This document shows, piece by piece, positions 40,881-56,314 of a stretch of 64,000 nt of DNA (its first letter is position 1; each line of letters begins with the position of its first letter). The stretch is from Metopolophium dirhodum (Eukaryota; Arthropoda; Insecta; Hemiptera; Aphididae). The translations under genes and the position numbers were made by a program. The notes under the pieces are model-generated. The model did not search any database, was not told where the DNA came from, and saw only the letters and a list, made by a program, of their open reading frames with translations. The stretch is taken from the NCBI RefSeq assembly GCF_019925205.1, contig NC_083565.1:8413001-8477000 (forward strand), given 5' to 3'.

Positions 40881-43800
40881 GAGTTGGACAAATGTTTATT
40901 AAAATAAATATTGAACTACATTTTATTAATTATTTCAAATAAAATTGTATTTTGATGATAATTTAAATATAAAACATTTCTAATAGTTCCCTACTCTATT
41001 AAACGTAGTTTAAGTACGTTCTATATAGCTCCTCTTCTGCGTTGCTTTTATTTATCAGTTAGGTATCACATTTTTGTCTTGACCTAACATTATTAACCAT
41101 AAATTATAATAATAATATAATAAAATGAGCAATCATACCACGAAAACGTCATTTAATTTCGATTACAACCACCACATATTATATTATTATGTGGGATTGT
41201 GCGAGGACTGATAGTCGTCGGCGTTCAGTTCGATGATAATATTATTATTATACATATATAGATATAATAATATATACTTACTCGATGCAGCGAAAACCTC
41301 GTCGTTTACGTTTCCCGGACCGATGACGGACGCTGCACGGAGAACAAAAACGCTTTATCATTCGGACCGGCGCGGCGTCTGTCGAGTACCGCAAAATATA
41401 TAATTTAATAGTATAATGTATGAGTTACAACAATATATTATTATGATACGTGACGTACCTATTTAAGCACACATCGTTGTTATTATTATTATTATTATAT
41501 TCGCCCACTGGTTTGCACGTTTTTGCCCTATGCCTCTCTCGGAACAATTCTCTTTATTTTTTGTCTACAATGCGTTTGGTCACCGCCGGTGTAATTTACA
41601 CGTGCGAAGCCATACTCGATGCCTAGAAGTAAAAATCCGAATCGATCATTTCACTTAATTCTCCCTCCGCCCACCGACGCTTTTCGTTCGCATCTACCCC
41701 GCCGCTCCAGGCACTGTATATTAGTTCTTAATATATCGTTGGAGTGAGTTATTTAGTGTATAGTTATTTAGTTATATAGTTATTTAGTTATTTATTATGT
41801 AGGTACACGTTCGTAATGATGAAATTTTAAATAGGTGGGTACGTCACATTGTTATTATTTATAATATAATATTAATATGAACGTAAACCTCTGCGCGCTG
41901 CAGGTTATTGGCGAAAAATATGTGTGTGAGTAACGAGTTTACGCAATCTTGTATGAAAATATAAAATAATTAAAAATAATAAAAACGGCCGCTGACCTCG
42001 CGGTGACGGGAGATGCAACAAAAATATGATTAGATTCGATTTTTTGGGCGTGTGCCTTTGATCATCGTATAATTTGTTTGGCCGGTGTATTCATGGTATC
42101 ATTCATTAACCACGATCTACCAGGAAGTATCCACAGTTGAATCAAGCTCAATTTTTGGACACGAGTATACACGACACGACTTGTCCACGTGGCCCCGGCT
42201 AAAGGCATTCTCCGTTGTTTTCGCGGTCTCTCATAAAGTCAACGGTGTCCGCTGTATAACTTAATTCTGAATTTACGATGGCAGTGAGTCTAATCTGTTA
42301 AATTTGTGCTGTCGCATTATTATCGTCATCGCCGACACGGTAGCCGCGAGCTATGTCGTTGGCGATTTTTTTTTACGTTTCTATCGTCCGTTTTCTTTTT
42401 CGTCATCACTTTTCTGTTCATCGCGCGTTTATAACATAAACCCCCCACGTAAACAATACAGCTGCGAACTTAGTTGCTATTCCGCTGCAAATGCTCGTTT
42501 TATAATCTCTGCCGTCGCTGTCAACGTGGGCGGGGGTGGCGACAGTGGTGGCGTGATGGCCGCCGATCAAGGTCGGATTTTTACCTCCAAACGACACCGC
42601 GCCCTTTTAATGTATACATATCGTTTACTATACATTATACAATATTATGCTATATTAGGCTTAACTTTCAACAATATCGTGTAGGTAATATAATTATCCA
42701 CCGATCTGTTTTTGTAGTTAATATTGTATCCGTCGTCACCGCACGCGTTTTCTCTCCAATGTCGTCGTTCAAATTCTTAAATAATGTATTAAATGTTTTA
42801 AACTTTTAAATAAAAAAATCATAATTATAATTATACATTTGAGATTTTTTTCAAACACGATTTACTAAATAATTAATATTATTTTGAACAATTAGATAAT
42901 ATTTCCGGGTCTTTTTCCAATCGTTGCTTATTATTACGAGAGTCAAAAATAAACTGAATACAATCAACAATCTATAGAGTTATCATCTTGTTCAGATCAT
43001 TGAGTTGCATAATCAAAATCATTGTTGTGACTTTATGTCGTATTGTTTCAATGGGTTCCCATTCCTCCTTTTTTTTTCTCTCAAGAAGTCCTACTCTACT
43101 TTAATTAACTAATGCTACGCTAGTCTTAAAAAGTGTGTTACATTTTTATGCCGACCAATACTATTGATTCTTATCAAATAAACATATAAACATTACCTTT
43201 ATTAAACTGTATACTGCCTAAGAAGAAATTCCTTCTACAATTTGAAGTTTGTACATTCGACGCTTTTATGAATATTATACCAATTTCAATCAATTTGGGC
43301 ATAATTTAAATGAATTCTAATAATTTTAAATTCCATATGTATTAGTTTCGTTTCAACTTGTAAGTGGCTGCCATAAAAGTCTTACCAATACAATTAATTA
43401 TAATTTTTATTTCTAAATTTTTCATTTTAAATGCATAGGTATAAACTTTTATTATCATTATATTTTTTTAAAAATAAATTACATAATTCATATAAATAAT
43501 GTTAAATGTTCAAGCTAATATGTTGTAACCTAATAAATAATAATTATCATTGTACCGTGCTAATGTCATTGTATCTTGTTTGGGGTCATTAAAATAAACT
43601 ATTTTGCATTATCGCACAAGATCAATGCCTACGCGTTTTCTATTAGGTAACAACAAATTTAAATATATTAATATATTAACAGTGAATGGGACACGATTAG
43701 AAAAGTATCGACTAAAAAGGTGTTGCATATATAAAGTAAAAATAGATTTCATATTGGCTGTTGTAGTACTAATACTCTCTAATACTAACTACATAATATA

Positions 43801-46317
43801 CATTTAAGTAATAATAAAAATAAAAATATTGAATTACCATTGTAATTAAAACCGTTTTTTAGTTTCAAGAAGCGATCCCACACTCATCTGTCGTCTTATG
43901 CCCGGTTGCTAATCTTTAAAATAAAAAAGAATGTACTCGTGTACGTATTTTACCGTTTGTTTCGTTCTGAGATTTGTATTCGTCCAAAAACAGTTGTGAG
44001 AATTTTTTTTGTAATTTTAATAAATTGTATTATTTACTTTCAATGGTCGGTGGTTCCGTGGTGGTATTTTGGCTCAATTGGTTTGGTCGTTTGCCGTTTA
44101 CGGTCGGTTGGACAGACGGAAAATAATAAGCATTACAACGTTTGATACATCTAAAAAATAATCAGAACAAACGTGTAATATTGCTTAATATTAGAATGGT
44201 CTACGAAAAACGTTTCTAGATTTTTGTTAACTGGACAAGTTGAAAACGGCACACGACCAATTTGTGTTGATTTCAATTTCACACCAGTAAGTTTTATATA
44301 AATGTAGGTAAATTTAGTAAATGTATGTTATGTACTGTATTCAACTGTGTTGCGCCATTTTAAATCCGAGATAATCATCATAATAGGATATTACCGTTCC
44401 GTATTTTACGACAATTAATAACAGTAATAATATTTAGCCATTTAGGATGAATATATAGAATTTTTTCACCTTTCATTTCGTCCGTCGACGTTATCGCTAA
44501 AATATTCGATAGAAACGCGATTATTTCGCACACTCACCAAGAGCGTCTCATCTGTCACGTTGTGTTGTCCGAAATTAGTAAGAACTTTTGATAGATCACT
44601 TTTTCGGGATTCTAATTTAATAATAAATAATGAGTAATAAATTATGGTACTATTATATTTTTAATTACGTGCGCGCGCGTTCCTGCCCTTTTCACTGCCG
44701 TAAGTACGAACACAATGTGTGTTGGTGTGTTACTGATTAGTAATTAAGTAAATTAACAATGTTTTATTGTCAAGCGATAGTCTTGGCTGAGGTTTTACGG
44801 AAAACCAACCAATTGTGTTCGGTGTAATCTCCGCAAAAACGTCCTCCAAAACAAAAAAAAAAAAAAACGAGTGCACAATAATATATTACAAGTATACTAA
44901 TTTATTATTGTCAATTGAATATAATATTATAACCAAACGACGTAATAGAAAACCGTGAACGCAGTGTTTGAATTTTTGTGCACTGCAATGCCTCCTCCGG
45001 GATTGGTAAATTGGGTTTCAAATTACCTTTTCTGGGTTAATTCAGAGTGGGTTTGAAGCCAAAACCCGACTACCTACTACCTTTTTTTCCCCGAGACTCA
45101 ATTTTCTGATTTTAAAATATACTCATTACTCATTATCGCGGACCCAATTTACATAGCCTCGCTACATCTTAATTTATGCATAACACTAATTTCATATACA
45201 CGAGGGAAAACGAAAGAAATTCTTCAAAATTTAAATATCTTGGAATTTTTTCGATGGCCTGTGGAAGAACATTCGAAGACCATATACAAACAGTTGTATT
45301 TTATATTTGTTTATACAATTAACAATGGTTGAAAATTGTAGTTGTCTTACAAGATCTTTATTCTCGCTCATATAATGTTAAAATTGTTGTATCTTTTAAT
45401 CGATATCAAATAAAAAATAATAACATTATTTGTATTTTGTTTTGGTTAGATTTACATTTCAAACTAATTTTGCTGCGCGCAGTCATCGTTTGTTGATGCT
45501 TTCGAATAATAAAAAAAACATGCCTTAACACAATTTGCACCGCAATACTAGCTACCACAAAGACACCAACGTCTAATATACAGGGTGATTCATCAACATA
45601 CAAACCACCATTATTCCTTGTCACCTCAACAGAAAGAATTTATTAAAATTATGATTTTCGGAAATGTTACTTCATACTTAAACAAGGCGTATAATAATTT
45701 TAGGTGAGACTCAAACAGCACCCCTTATCAAATTCAAAGGCACAGTTATGCGGCTTACGCCTATGTTTATGCAGTTATTTGTATATAATTATATAATACT
45801 ATTATGATATTAGTTGTCACCAAATGCTAGGCCACCAACGCCGAACAACTGATTGCTTCAATCCTACCTGGACTTGTATTATTGGAAGATTGTGATAATG
45901 AAAAAAACCTAACTTGTTTATTGCATTGTTAAATGACATCTGAACAGTTTATCGTTGAAAATAATATTAGAAAGTTAACAGTTAACTTAATATTTTAATA
46001 TTTTTTTTGACAAGCGTGCTACGTCTGCATGAAATCATTGTATTGTTCATCATTGTTTGTTTATATTTTGTATTATATCTTAATTTATTATATACGTATA
46101 AGTATTATGTACAACAACAATAATAATAATAGTAATAATGGTAACGATAATAACGATACTTGATTGTTGAATTATATAATTGCCGATTGTGATATGGTAT
46201 CAGCTGATATTATATTATAACTGTAGACTACATAATATGGGAACCAAATGCACGTTTGTTTGTTGACAGCATATCCGAGTAGCCCAATAGTTATAGCACC
46301 TAATTTGAAGCTATACT

Positions 46318-46850
46318 CAGGGATGAACAAAATATTTTGCTTCATGTATTTCAAATACATTGTAATATATTGAATTTGAAAGAATAAATATTATAATTTA
46401 AAAACTAACAATAAGTGACACACACTGTATTTGAAAAACTTATATTTTTAAAAGTAAAATATTATGTTAATCACGAAATTGAGAAATATTATTCCCATTT
46501 AAAAATAATAAAGTCATTCACCACTGAGATAATATAATCAAGATACCAGATGTAGTGACCCGGGTCGGTACGGCTTTGTATGCCTGGAGATAATACTTTT
46601 TATAAATAGATAAGAACTCGACGTAGATAATCGTGACTACCGTACTATAAAAAGTAGGACAACATTTATACGTAAACATTTTATTACCATTTATCATTAA
46701 TTTTGTATTTTGTGTATTTTAAAAATACAAAATCCTTTAAAAAATGTATATAAAATTCAAATTCAAATTTTTTTTTATATCAGAAAATACAAAAAATATT
46801 TCAAATACATTTAATTCAAATTTTAAATACTGCTCGGCTATTACTATTCA
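46318..46850. mobile_element. possible AT-rich hAT-like nonautonomous element
   Basis: CAGGGATGAACAAAATATTT near 46318 and repeated ATTTCAAATACA / TATTTTAAAAATACAAAATC words near both ends resemble aphid elements rich in TATTTGAAATAC. The right end is not clear, so the bounds are tentative. Confidence 0.3.
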
Positions 46851-49800
46851 ATAATATGGACATGGGTACGTGATAAAGTAATATAGTAATAACTAATAAG
46901 TATATCAAATTCGTATATTGCCACTTTTTACCTATGTATTATAGTATTTTATAATATTTTAGTATTAATAATTTATACTATGGTATTGGTGAAAAATCTA
47001 TAATAACCAAATAACAACATTTATTAAATTAACAACTAATATAATATTTCAAAGATTTCTAAATAACATTATTTCATAAAATATCTTTAAAATGAATAAG
47101 TTTATCTGACTCCCAAAATCCCCTAAGTCTCTTATTATTTAGTTTTTTATACAATTTAAGGGTTGTTCTACCTTACGAATTTAATTTAATGAGAACCACA
47201 CTTTTTTAATGTAAAATCACCAAGAGATAATTTTTTCTAAACTTTGATGCTTATACATTTAATTTACTAGTTATTTTACTTTAAGTAAATACTATAACGA
47301 TTAACGATACATAGTTCATCATATAATAGGTTTAAAATCCTGCGGATACCATGGGAAAAAAGGTTTTAAAGATATATAGTTTTTTTAGGGGGTCATAATG
47401 ATTTTAAATCATTATGATTTATATTAGTTTATTAAAATTTTGTAATTTTTAAAAACTCCATTGAAATCACTGTATAATATTTATGTACCTACACACACAT
47501 ATATATATATATATTTACATTTATTTATATATATATTATGTGTTACATATTTTTATAGATACGATTTTTACACGAGGTGAGACAGAGCTGACAGCGCTTT
47601 TGCGATGTCAAATAAATAACCACTGTCAAATGAGATCTGATGTTATGGCGTTATGCCTACGGTTCTTTTTTAGTTTTTTTTTTTTTAATTCAGTCGAAAT
47701 CGTGACAACTACAAAAACCGCTTTGCCGAGTCAATACTTGGTCATAAGTTATAAACTCATAACCAACATATGACTCGTGTCCTCGTTCGATTGAAAAATA
47801 AAAAATACAGCTACCTATACGATAATTGTTATTGTCAACAGTGGCTTGTCCGCAGCGAATAATATCAATATCATGTTTATTGGCCGCGTTATTTCTTATT
47901 AGTTAATAAAACATTTATGTCATTTTTTGCACTTATAATATATTAATATCAAACATTTGTATATTATGCGATATTAATTTGTCTCCTATAATCACAAGTA
48001 TGGATCGAGATGATTTCTGTTAACGTGTTTATTATAAACGTAATTACCAGGTTCTCTGGAACACGTGGTCGGGCCGTCGCGAGTCATTGTAATATTATTC
48101 TGCATGATTATGATTTCTTGCTTAAGTCATACATGCATTTATAGTTATCATATTATAATATTTTTAGCAAACAGACGCAAGAATCGTTTTTACGCAAACT
48201 CGGCACGACGTGGTTAGCATTTTTGTCATCTGTGGACCGCACACAATTGATAAAAAAAATCACCTACGTATGTCATCGTTACGATTCCTATGTACGGTGG
48301 CGCATTCGGTACCTACTACTACTGTTAAAACACGGTCTTTCTGCTCCCGGATATCATATTATCATGCATAACTGCCGACGCTCTCTCCCGTTCGTGAGCC
48401 CTAGAAGAAAATATGTCGTAATTAAATTGATAACAATAATAATAGGAATAGGAATAAAAACCCGTCTCTGTGCTCGCGGGATGTCCTAATAAATACGTTT
48501 CTCGGGTTCAGTGTATCCGCTCAACGGCAATGACACTGTTTATTTTTATTGCTTCTTTTTTTTTTTTTTTTTACTCGTCCGTTTGATCCCGCCCCGCCTC
48601 GCGACAACAAAACGACCCATTCAATAGGTACTATCGTATATAATATTTTTATTCGTAACCACCACGACAGTCTATGACCAACAAAAACACGTTCATTGAT
48701 GAGATCTACTCCTACAACACTGACCGCCGTCGTCATCGTGTACGACTCGTGAAATCGCCACGTCCGGCCTCGGCAATAATTAGTTGATTTCAGTGAAAGT
48801 GTGTGGGTGAGAAAAACAATCGGTCGTCCACGGCGTTCGGTGTGGTGCACTCTTCTGTGCCCCCCGCCCGCCTCTTGTGTGCTTATTGTTTACTTCAGCC
48901 AGAATTCAAGTTCGCGCGCGCGTGCGGTCACTGCGGTACTGTCCGGTCATCAAGCACATACCTCAAAATTATGATGCCGGGTTGCACACACAATCGCCAA
49001 ACATCATTTAAATGTCCATCAAATAAATTATAAACTGTTTTGAATGGAACTTGTCGTTTAATTCTAAGCGTGCCTAAATTGCGTTTTTAATTTAAAAATA
49101 GACGAACTGCCAGCGCACAATATGGCTAATATTTTAGAAAACCGGCGTTATCGTCACACTCGACCGCTCTAGAAAATATATTATTAATGCGCATATTATC
49201 CAGATACACATATATGGGGTGGCGTGTGCGGTTTGTTTATAATATTCATAAAATAATATAATTAACGTTATCGCAATTTCGTGACGTTTCGTTTTAAAAT
49301 CACCATCTCAATAATTTTAAAGACGTCAAAACGCGTGCGCTTTCATATATTACCGTGGTAATATTACTATTATTATTATTATTATTATTGGTATCTCACG
49401 ATTGAAACATTACACTCCAAACACATTTTATAATTTATAATATCAGTGTAATAATATTAATATACACCTGGAGAGTGTTGTTGCGCGTTAATGCGTTTTG
49501 TCCGTGTAATTTAATATTATAGTATATGATAATACGTACGCGATAATCGTGTGTCTCTGTAATAAATAATAATTAATTCCGTCCCAAAGTCCCAACCGTG
49601 TGTTAATCAAAATTGATATTATTGCAAACAAGAATTTCTCCCCACATTTTTATTTTATTATATTACACCACCAAAGATAGATTCCCACAAGTCAAGAAGA
49701 CAATATTAGTGTTTAACGTGGTTTGTATTATATAAATATAAATCGAAAATCCTCCAGAAATGTATTAATAACTTTTCCCCGTCAAAGTGGTTAACCTTCG

Positions 49801-51039
49801 TCACGATAATCGGTGTGACTTGTGACGTAAACTTTAAGGAAGTGATTTGTATATTATTATGTGTATTATAATGATTTTATAAGATTATTTAAATATTGTT
49901 ATAGCAATAATAATAATAATTAATCGATACCTTTAACGGGCCATTGTGGTGTCGCTCGCCTACATTATTATTTATAGTCGGGCAAGTTTTTACTATTATC
50001 GTTCGAATAAAAACAGCTGCTGCGATAAAATTATTGGTATCTCCAACAATCCAACTACATTCTACAACCGTTACAAATTTAAAAACTATCAAATGATCAA
50101 GAGAAAAAAAAAATCGTCACCGATAATCGCCTAACACACCATAACGATGCCGCCGCACACACCTCGTTGTACTATAATCGTCCCGCCGGTTTACAGTTAT
50201 AAATTTATTGTAATAATATTTTGTATTACACTATCTCCCGCTGACGGTAAAATATATTATGACGTATATAATATTTATTTTAGACCACTTGCCGTCATTT
50301 AAATGCAATATCGATCGACACGCGTGGCGTTCGACCAGATTTCTAGCCGCAAAATACTGTATTTACCACGTTTAACATTGACCCGGACATGAATCATAAT
50401 TTTTATATTGTTTTTTTGTGTAATGCGCATGGAAACGCGCAGGACACATTCCTGGGCACATAACAATATTACTGAGACAGTGATATTGTTATGTCTGTCG
50501 CAAAATATGTACATAATAACATTTAACACGAAACTATGCGCACGTGTAGAGTGAGCCTAAGTATAGATAACTGATAAATTATGATAATAGTATAATATTA
50601 TACGATAACAAGATAAATGATCGGAGAACTGCAGTGTGTATGTGCTGCGTCGTCGTGCAACCGGTAGTACCTGTTCGTGGCGTTCACACCCATATGTGTA
50701 CAACCCATAAATACAAAATTAAAAAAATATTTGTAAGCTTTTAACCGCTTTTCGCCGTTTTCATTTTTTTCATTATTAATTTTATTGCAAAACGTGATTG
50801 TTTAAAAAAAAAATACAACCTTAATGGCTTAATAATAATATTATGGGTTTCGATTCGCAGTCCGCACATTGAGTAATATTGGAAAACATGCGTTTTTTTT
50901 AACGCATACAATTAATTTACGAGGTATGTATGTATGCACGTTTGATACTAGAAAAAGATTTCCGTACTGAAATCAAACCCATTTACAATTATTATTACCA
51001 TAGCGTACTTAACTTATAACTTATTAGATATAATCATTA

Positions 51040-51470
51040 TAATTATTATTTCGCGCGCGGCTATTGTTTCCGAGACGCGCGATCGCCGAGAGAACAGACC
51101 TAAACAGTGGTCGGGCAACGAACAAGGTACCATTAAATTTGATTATTGTCTTATTATCGTCTTCGTATACATTATTGTTATTATTAATTATTATTTTTGC
51201 CGTTTCGTACCTCCGTTGGAATTTTCCGTGGCGGTCGCACCGCACCGTATCCGTCTGTATACGTGTCTACAACCGTCTTGAAACATCGCGATATTCGCGT
51301 TAAAACAATAACGATATTTTAATTTGAAACTGGGGCGCTCGCTATGCTTCTTCTTTCTCTTCCAATCAGGGCCTGGGCCGCCGCCGGTGGCGTCTCGGGA
51401 AGCGGCGGAGGCGTTAATGTCTCCCGCTCGAACGATTTCACGGCGATGAGGTCAACAAACGCGCTCGCGC
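51040..51470. other. CpG-rich patch in intron 2
   Basis: Two GC-rich segments (about 51050-51110 and 51364-51470) interrupt AT-rich DNA. A good polypyrimidine tract and AG at 51369 precede GGCCTGGGCCGCCGCC, but the open phase (2) fits none of the neighbouring kinase exons and the donors nearby are weak. A regulatory island is as likely as an exon. Confidence 0.25.
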
Positions 51471-52449
51471 AAACCGTACACTATAATATAATACAATATG
51501 TTATGGCAATAACAGAGAGTTCGAATTCGTTTGAAAACAATAAATTTATATTTTTGGTTACGTGTGTGAGGAAATATGCCTCGAAAAGCGCGATTACGAC
51601 ATATCCACCGACACCGATATATCCGGCCGGCGCAGGACTTGCGTTTATGTAACAATAATCCAGTCTGTGTTTGCCTACTCACGTCTGTACGGTTTTTCCT
51701 GTTTAATTCCTAATCACGCCACTGCGATCCGACGTGTAATACCGAACTGCAATGGATATTTTTCGTATATTATCGTGTTGCCATCCTCGGGCAATACTTC
51801 ATCGTGGTTTTAATTGGTTTGTTTTACATCAGACTTCTCGTAGTTTATGATAATCAAGATCACAAATTATCCAATTTGCATTTATTTTAAACGTTGGTTG
51901 TATATTTTTTTGTGTAATGGTTCGGTTGTTTTAGTATGACCAGTGGTTCAAAACCTTTTCGAGTACGCGCCCTTCTTCCGAATTGACAGGAACGTGGCGC
52001 TCCCCTTTCCGTACAACTGTATTATATAAGAATATAAACTATACATCTAAAATAATTACCATCTCAATTTACGATTGTAGGCAATGTTTAAGAATTATAG
52101 GGGTCTCCATGTCATTAAATGTCAACTTTTTATACATTTTACCATCGGCCTTGTCCCAGCGTTAATATTTTACTATTATAGTAATAGTATTAGTAAGAGT
52201 AACCAAATATACGATAAGACGTGATTCGGGTGACGTTCGGGTAAACAGTTAATTAAAATACTATTAGTTAGAGATCTTCCCCATACACATGGTCGTGACA
52301 TTCGTGAACGTTTTGAAAGCGTAAATATTCCAGTAGTATAATATGATGGGTCACATGGTTCTTACTTATTATATAATATATCATAATGGTTGAATTTAAA
52401 TAAATGGACTATTTAAAAATCAACGAACAATATTACACGTACTGTTTGT

Positions 52450-52760
52450 TTCCCGAATTATTTGCCATCATCGTCGTCTAGGCTACAGCTGCAGCGAGAG
52501 ATCGTCGTCGGTGGCGGCCGAAAACCGTTATCCGCTGTCGTAATCGCATTCGACGATGACAGTGATAATAATAATAATATATATAATATAATGGCTGTTA
52601 CCTGTACACGCGGGGGCCATCGTCGTCGCTTCACTCGTTCGCAAATCGGACACGCCGCCCGCCGCGGTTGTACATTTTGCGCGTACGACAATAGAATCCG
52701 AAAATAACGCCGCCGAGATCGATGACCTGATCGTCACTATACCGGTGGCGACGTTCTTGA
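52450..52760. other. CpG-rich patch in intron 2
   Basis: CATCATCGTCGTC and GGTGGCGGCCGAAAACCG words and an internal TAA/TA microsatellite (about 52565-52590) mark a second patch with higher CpG. No gene is recognised; it may be a regulatory island. Confidence 0.25.
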
Positions 52761-54717
52761 GCACAGTCGTCATCAGTCCCCGTGTCTGCGTCTCGCTGAC
52801 ATTGATATTGTTATCATTCTGCGGGTCGTACACGAATATAATATAGACACAACTTGTTTGATGGTGTGTAGGATTTTTGGGGCTTCCAACTCGGCATACC
52901 TGTTCAATAATATTATGCTTTGGCCGACGAATAACCAAAATAATGATTGTTGGGTAACAAGTGGGTAATCGGTAAAAATTGACACGGGAATGGGAAAAAA
53001 CGACGAGGTAAATAAACGACAAAATGATCATTTTCAAAGGTGTAGTAGCTGCGCGATGAAAAGGTGGTGATCGATAATAATGTTATGATGTACCGATGTC
53101 GTATTAATAATAACATTCAGCAGAATTAATTATCAATTGACAATAGTCGTAATAAATTTGGGGATTATATCAATTTATTCCATAACATTTGAATATTACT
53201 ATATGGGAGATTTTAATTTTAAAGTACATATTCATATTCGTACTATTCGTAAAATTATATATTATTGGCATTGTTGCCAATAGCCGGCTTATGTCTTATG
53301 TTATTTATAAATCATTAAGTAAATTCATATTATATTATATGGACTATTACTGTAATAACTGCGATCGTCATGGGCCAAACACGAGTATTATATTTTACCC
53401 AGTACAGCAAAAGAACACGCCGATTCTGCGCACCCACACTCGACACCCGGCTATCGAGACCGATTCCGCTTTGGCAGGGTGTCACGTGGGGATGTGCAGA
53501 AAACCCGATTTTCTTTGGGTCTGGACGTGTTCTTTCGCTGGACAGAGTATTGGAGTATATTGCTTAACGCGTCATACTCCCATATCGATTTCGATGGCAA
53601 ACTCTTTAATCGGCAGAGAGTAAATCAATTCTCTACAATCACTCGCAAACTTATAGGTTAAAATGATGATAGGATGAAATACGCATCTATCGATCGTGAT
53701 GTGTATCTCTTAGTTTTTGCGCCGTGTTTAGTTTGTCCTAATCACTTAATCACTAGTCCTCCGCCCGCTCATCAAAAAACACTGGTGGAAGACCTGAATC
53801 ATTGAAAATTTCGTTACGGTTTCGGAATTTCTTTCATTCACAGAGGCCGGTATAGATCCATACGGAGGCTGTTCGAGTCGTCGCCTTAGACCTACACCGG
53901 CTCCCCGATGGAAATCGGAATCGTCATGCCTTGAGTTGCGATGACTAATTTTGTGAAACCGCGTGTACCGTAACACGGATTTGTCACCGTGCGTATTTTT
54001 TAATTATTATTATTTTTTTTTTTTTTATCAAAGTATAACGCAATATGCGACATTACTCGTCGGCAGTGTGACTGCTGTTAACGCAATGTGATATTTTGTA
54101 TTTACATAATAATTTATTACGCCCGCTTAAAGTTTCCAATTTCTTGTTCAGTTTTGCACTGTGTTAGGTAGTAAGTTATAACTTGATACGAACACAAGCA
54201 ATTGTTTCCGCCTGAATTCTGTATCGTAACATTACGCAACGCAATATAGTAACTACATAATAAGTGACGTGTATACAAAATTATATACAGTCACACGGGT
54301 GACACACTTGACACTGGACACACATGTATAATATAACTAACGTTTTACCAATGAGCGTTTTGCTAATAATATGAGAGAACCGCCCTGCCGTTCACGACTT
54401 TCGTCCGTCGCTTTATCGATATTATTGTTATTTACCTCTGAACTTTTTGTATCGTTATACAATTCGAGTGTTGGCGACCGCGTTCGGTCACGTCGGCCTG
54501 TTTTGTAATATCAAAAAATAACAAAACAATAATATTAAACAACAGCAATGATAATATTGAAAATAATAACGGCGCTTGTGTGGCGCGGTGGTTGCCGTAA
54601 CATATTATGTTCGGCGGTATAATTTATAGAGTTGCTAATGAGCTAAAACACACGTGGGATTTGCACCGTTGTTTTGTGCAGGTACATATTATGATAATAT
54701 TACTATACTAGATGTAG

Positions 54718-54718
<1 letters not shown>

Positions 54719-54751
<33 letters not shown>
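54719..54751. repeat. TAA microsatellite
   Basis: About ten TAA units in a row. Similar ATT runs occur at about 55521-55546 and 59930-59959. Confidence 0.9.
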
Positions 54752-56314
54752 TCATTATGTATAATGTTTGTATTTATTATGAGTAGTGTTGCGCACTCGC
54801 GCAGGATTTCGACAGCGCTATTTTTGTAGTGCGCCGCCCGTTGTGCGTACCTGCTGTGGTATGTTCTGTGTAGAGTCCGCCATGTATAATACACACGGCC
54901 GTGGCGTGATTATATTAATTCTCATCGCTTCATTATGTTTTAATAATATTATTATGCTTACTGGGTATCGTGTAAAAAGAAAGAAATGATACTTGGTTTT
55001 AGTGCCGTTTGTTCAAAAATCCCGGACGAACGGCGTAACGCAGCAGTTGGTGTTGTAGTGTGTTGGTATAGAGTAATCGGAGAAGGGCGATGAGATAAAC
55101 GAAGAATTTCATATTATTGAAAAAAATAAAAACGTTTTATTTTTTTTTTCACACGCGTGCGGTGGTGTAATGGTGGTAACAATAATATTAAGTACCTACG
55201 TAATATTACTATAATAATATAATACGGTCTACGGGACGGATAGAGAACGGACAACTGATTTGAAATACGGTTCAATTATTTTATATTATAAATTATTATT
55301 GTTATGTAGGTTTTTTCCTTCTCCTTTTTTTTTTTTTATTACCGTTCATTATTCAATTTGTTTATTCGTTGTGTGGCAATATTACACGATTGTGTCCGCG
55401 TGCCAGTTTGTGGATAGTGTGTGTCTCGGTCGTGCGGCGGCGGCGGGATCGGTCCAGATATCGTACACACATGATAACCCGTGGAAAAACCGACTCGTTA
55501 CAAGGGCGCATAACATTATATTATTATTATTATTATTATTATTATTGTTGTCGTTTAGTTGCGGCTGCTTTCACTCCGTTATCGGTTCGTGGAATAATAC
55601 AAATTTTAAGTATTCCCGAATTCTAGCCAAACTTGACAACAACAACTCCTGTTGGAAAGTGTGTGTTTATAAACAATACTTCGCACAAGTCACGTAACTT
55701 TGTAAACATACCTTCGTACCCCGTCATCATACTCATCACTTAGTAATATTGTTACTTGCCCGATTTATTAGATCATGTATCCTCCTCCCGCATATTATAA
55801 ACTTTAAAATACTTACGTGTTTTAATCATAACATTGTCTCTTCGAGTGCTTGAGGAAATATTTTATGATTAAAATAACAAATTGTCCACATGCTTAGAGA
55901 TTTTAAGCATTTTAGAGTGTAAACCAAACAGATGCCATAAATTATAATAATCGCTCTACAATATAACGGTACATGGTTTCCAAAATCAAACGTGTCAAAA
56001 ATATCGAATTGGAAAAAAATTAATGAATCACTCGCCTCGTCGCGTCGGTGATGAATAAGTTATCAATCATTTTCAATGATATATGGTGGCGAAGTGAACA
56101 GAATAGAATAAACTGTCGTTCGTCATTTTACGTAGAAACGCGTTGCCAAACAGATCTGTGCGAATCACGGTCATCGGTGTAGTATATTATACGTGGTTTA
56201 TTATCCCATAAAGGCGTAAACTATTTGGTAACAGTCTAAACGAGTTTGGACCGGAGTGACGATGATGATATGACATAAATTACAGCGTCTGTCGATTCAT
56301 TTATTTTTTTTATC

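Noticed and set aside
42556..42572. Possible mini start exon MAADQ ending in phase 1 before GTCGGA
   Set aside because: The phase would fit exon 3, but the donor GTCGGA is weak and five codons give too little evidence.
48803..49033. Cys-rich 76-codon frame considered as a THAP-like zinc finger
   Set aside because: The spacing of Cys and the missing downstream His and aromatic residues do not fit a THAP domain.
51344..51652. Open frame with a good acceptor at 51369
   Set aside because: The entry phase fits neither the long exon nor exon 1 joined to exon 3, nearby donors are weak and no domain is recognised.
52528..53037. 169-codon minus-strand frame
   Set aside because: It crosses a TAA/TA microsatellite and has no recognisable domain or splice structure.
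53189..53623. 144-codon plus-strand open frame
   Set aside because: The first half is AT-rich hydrophobic filler and the second half is open in all three frames, so openness is not evidence of coding.
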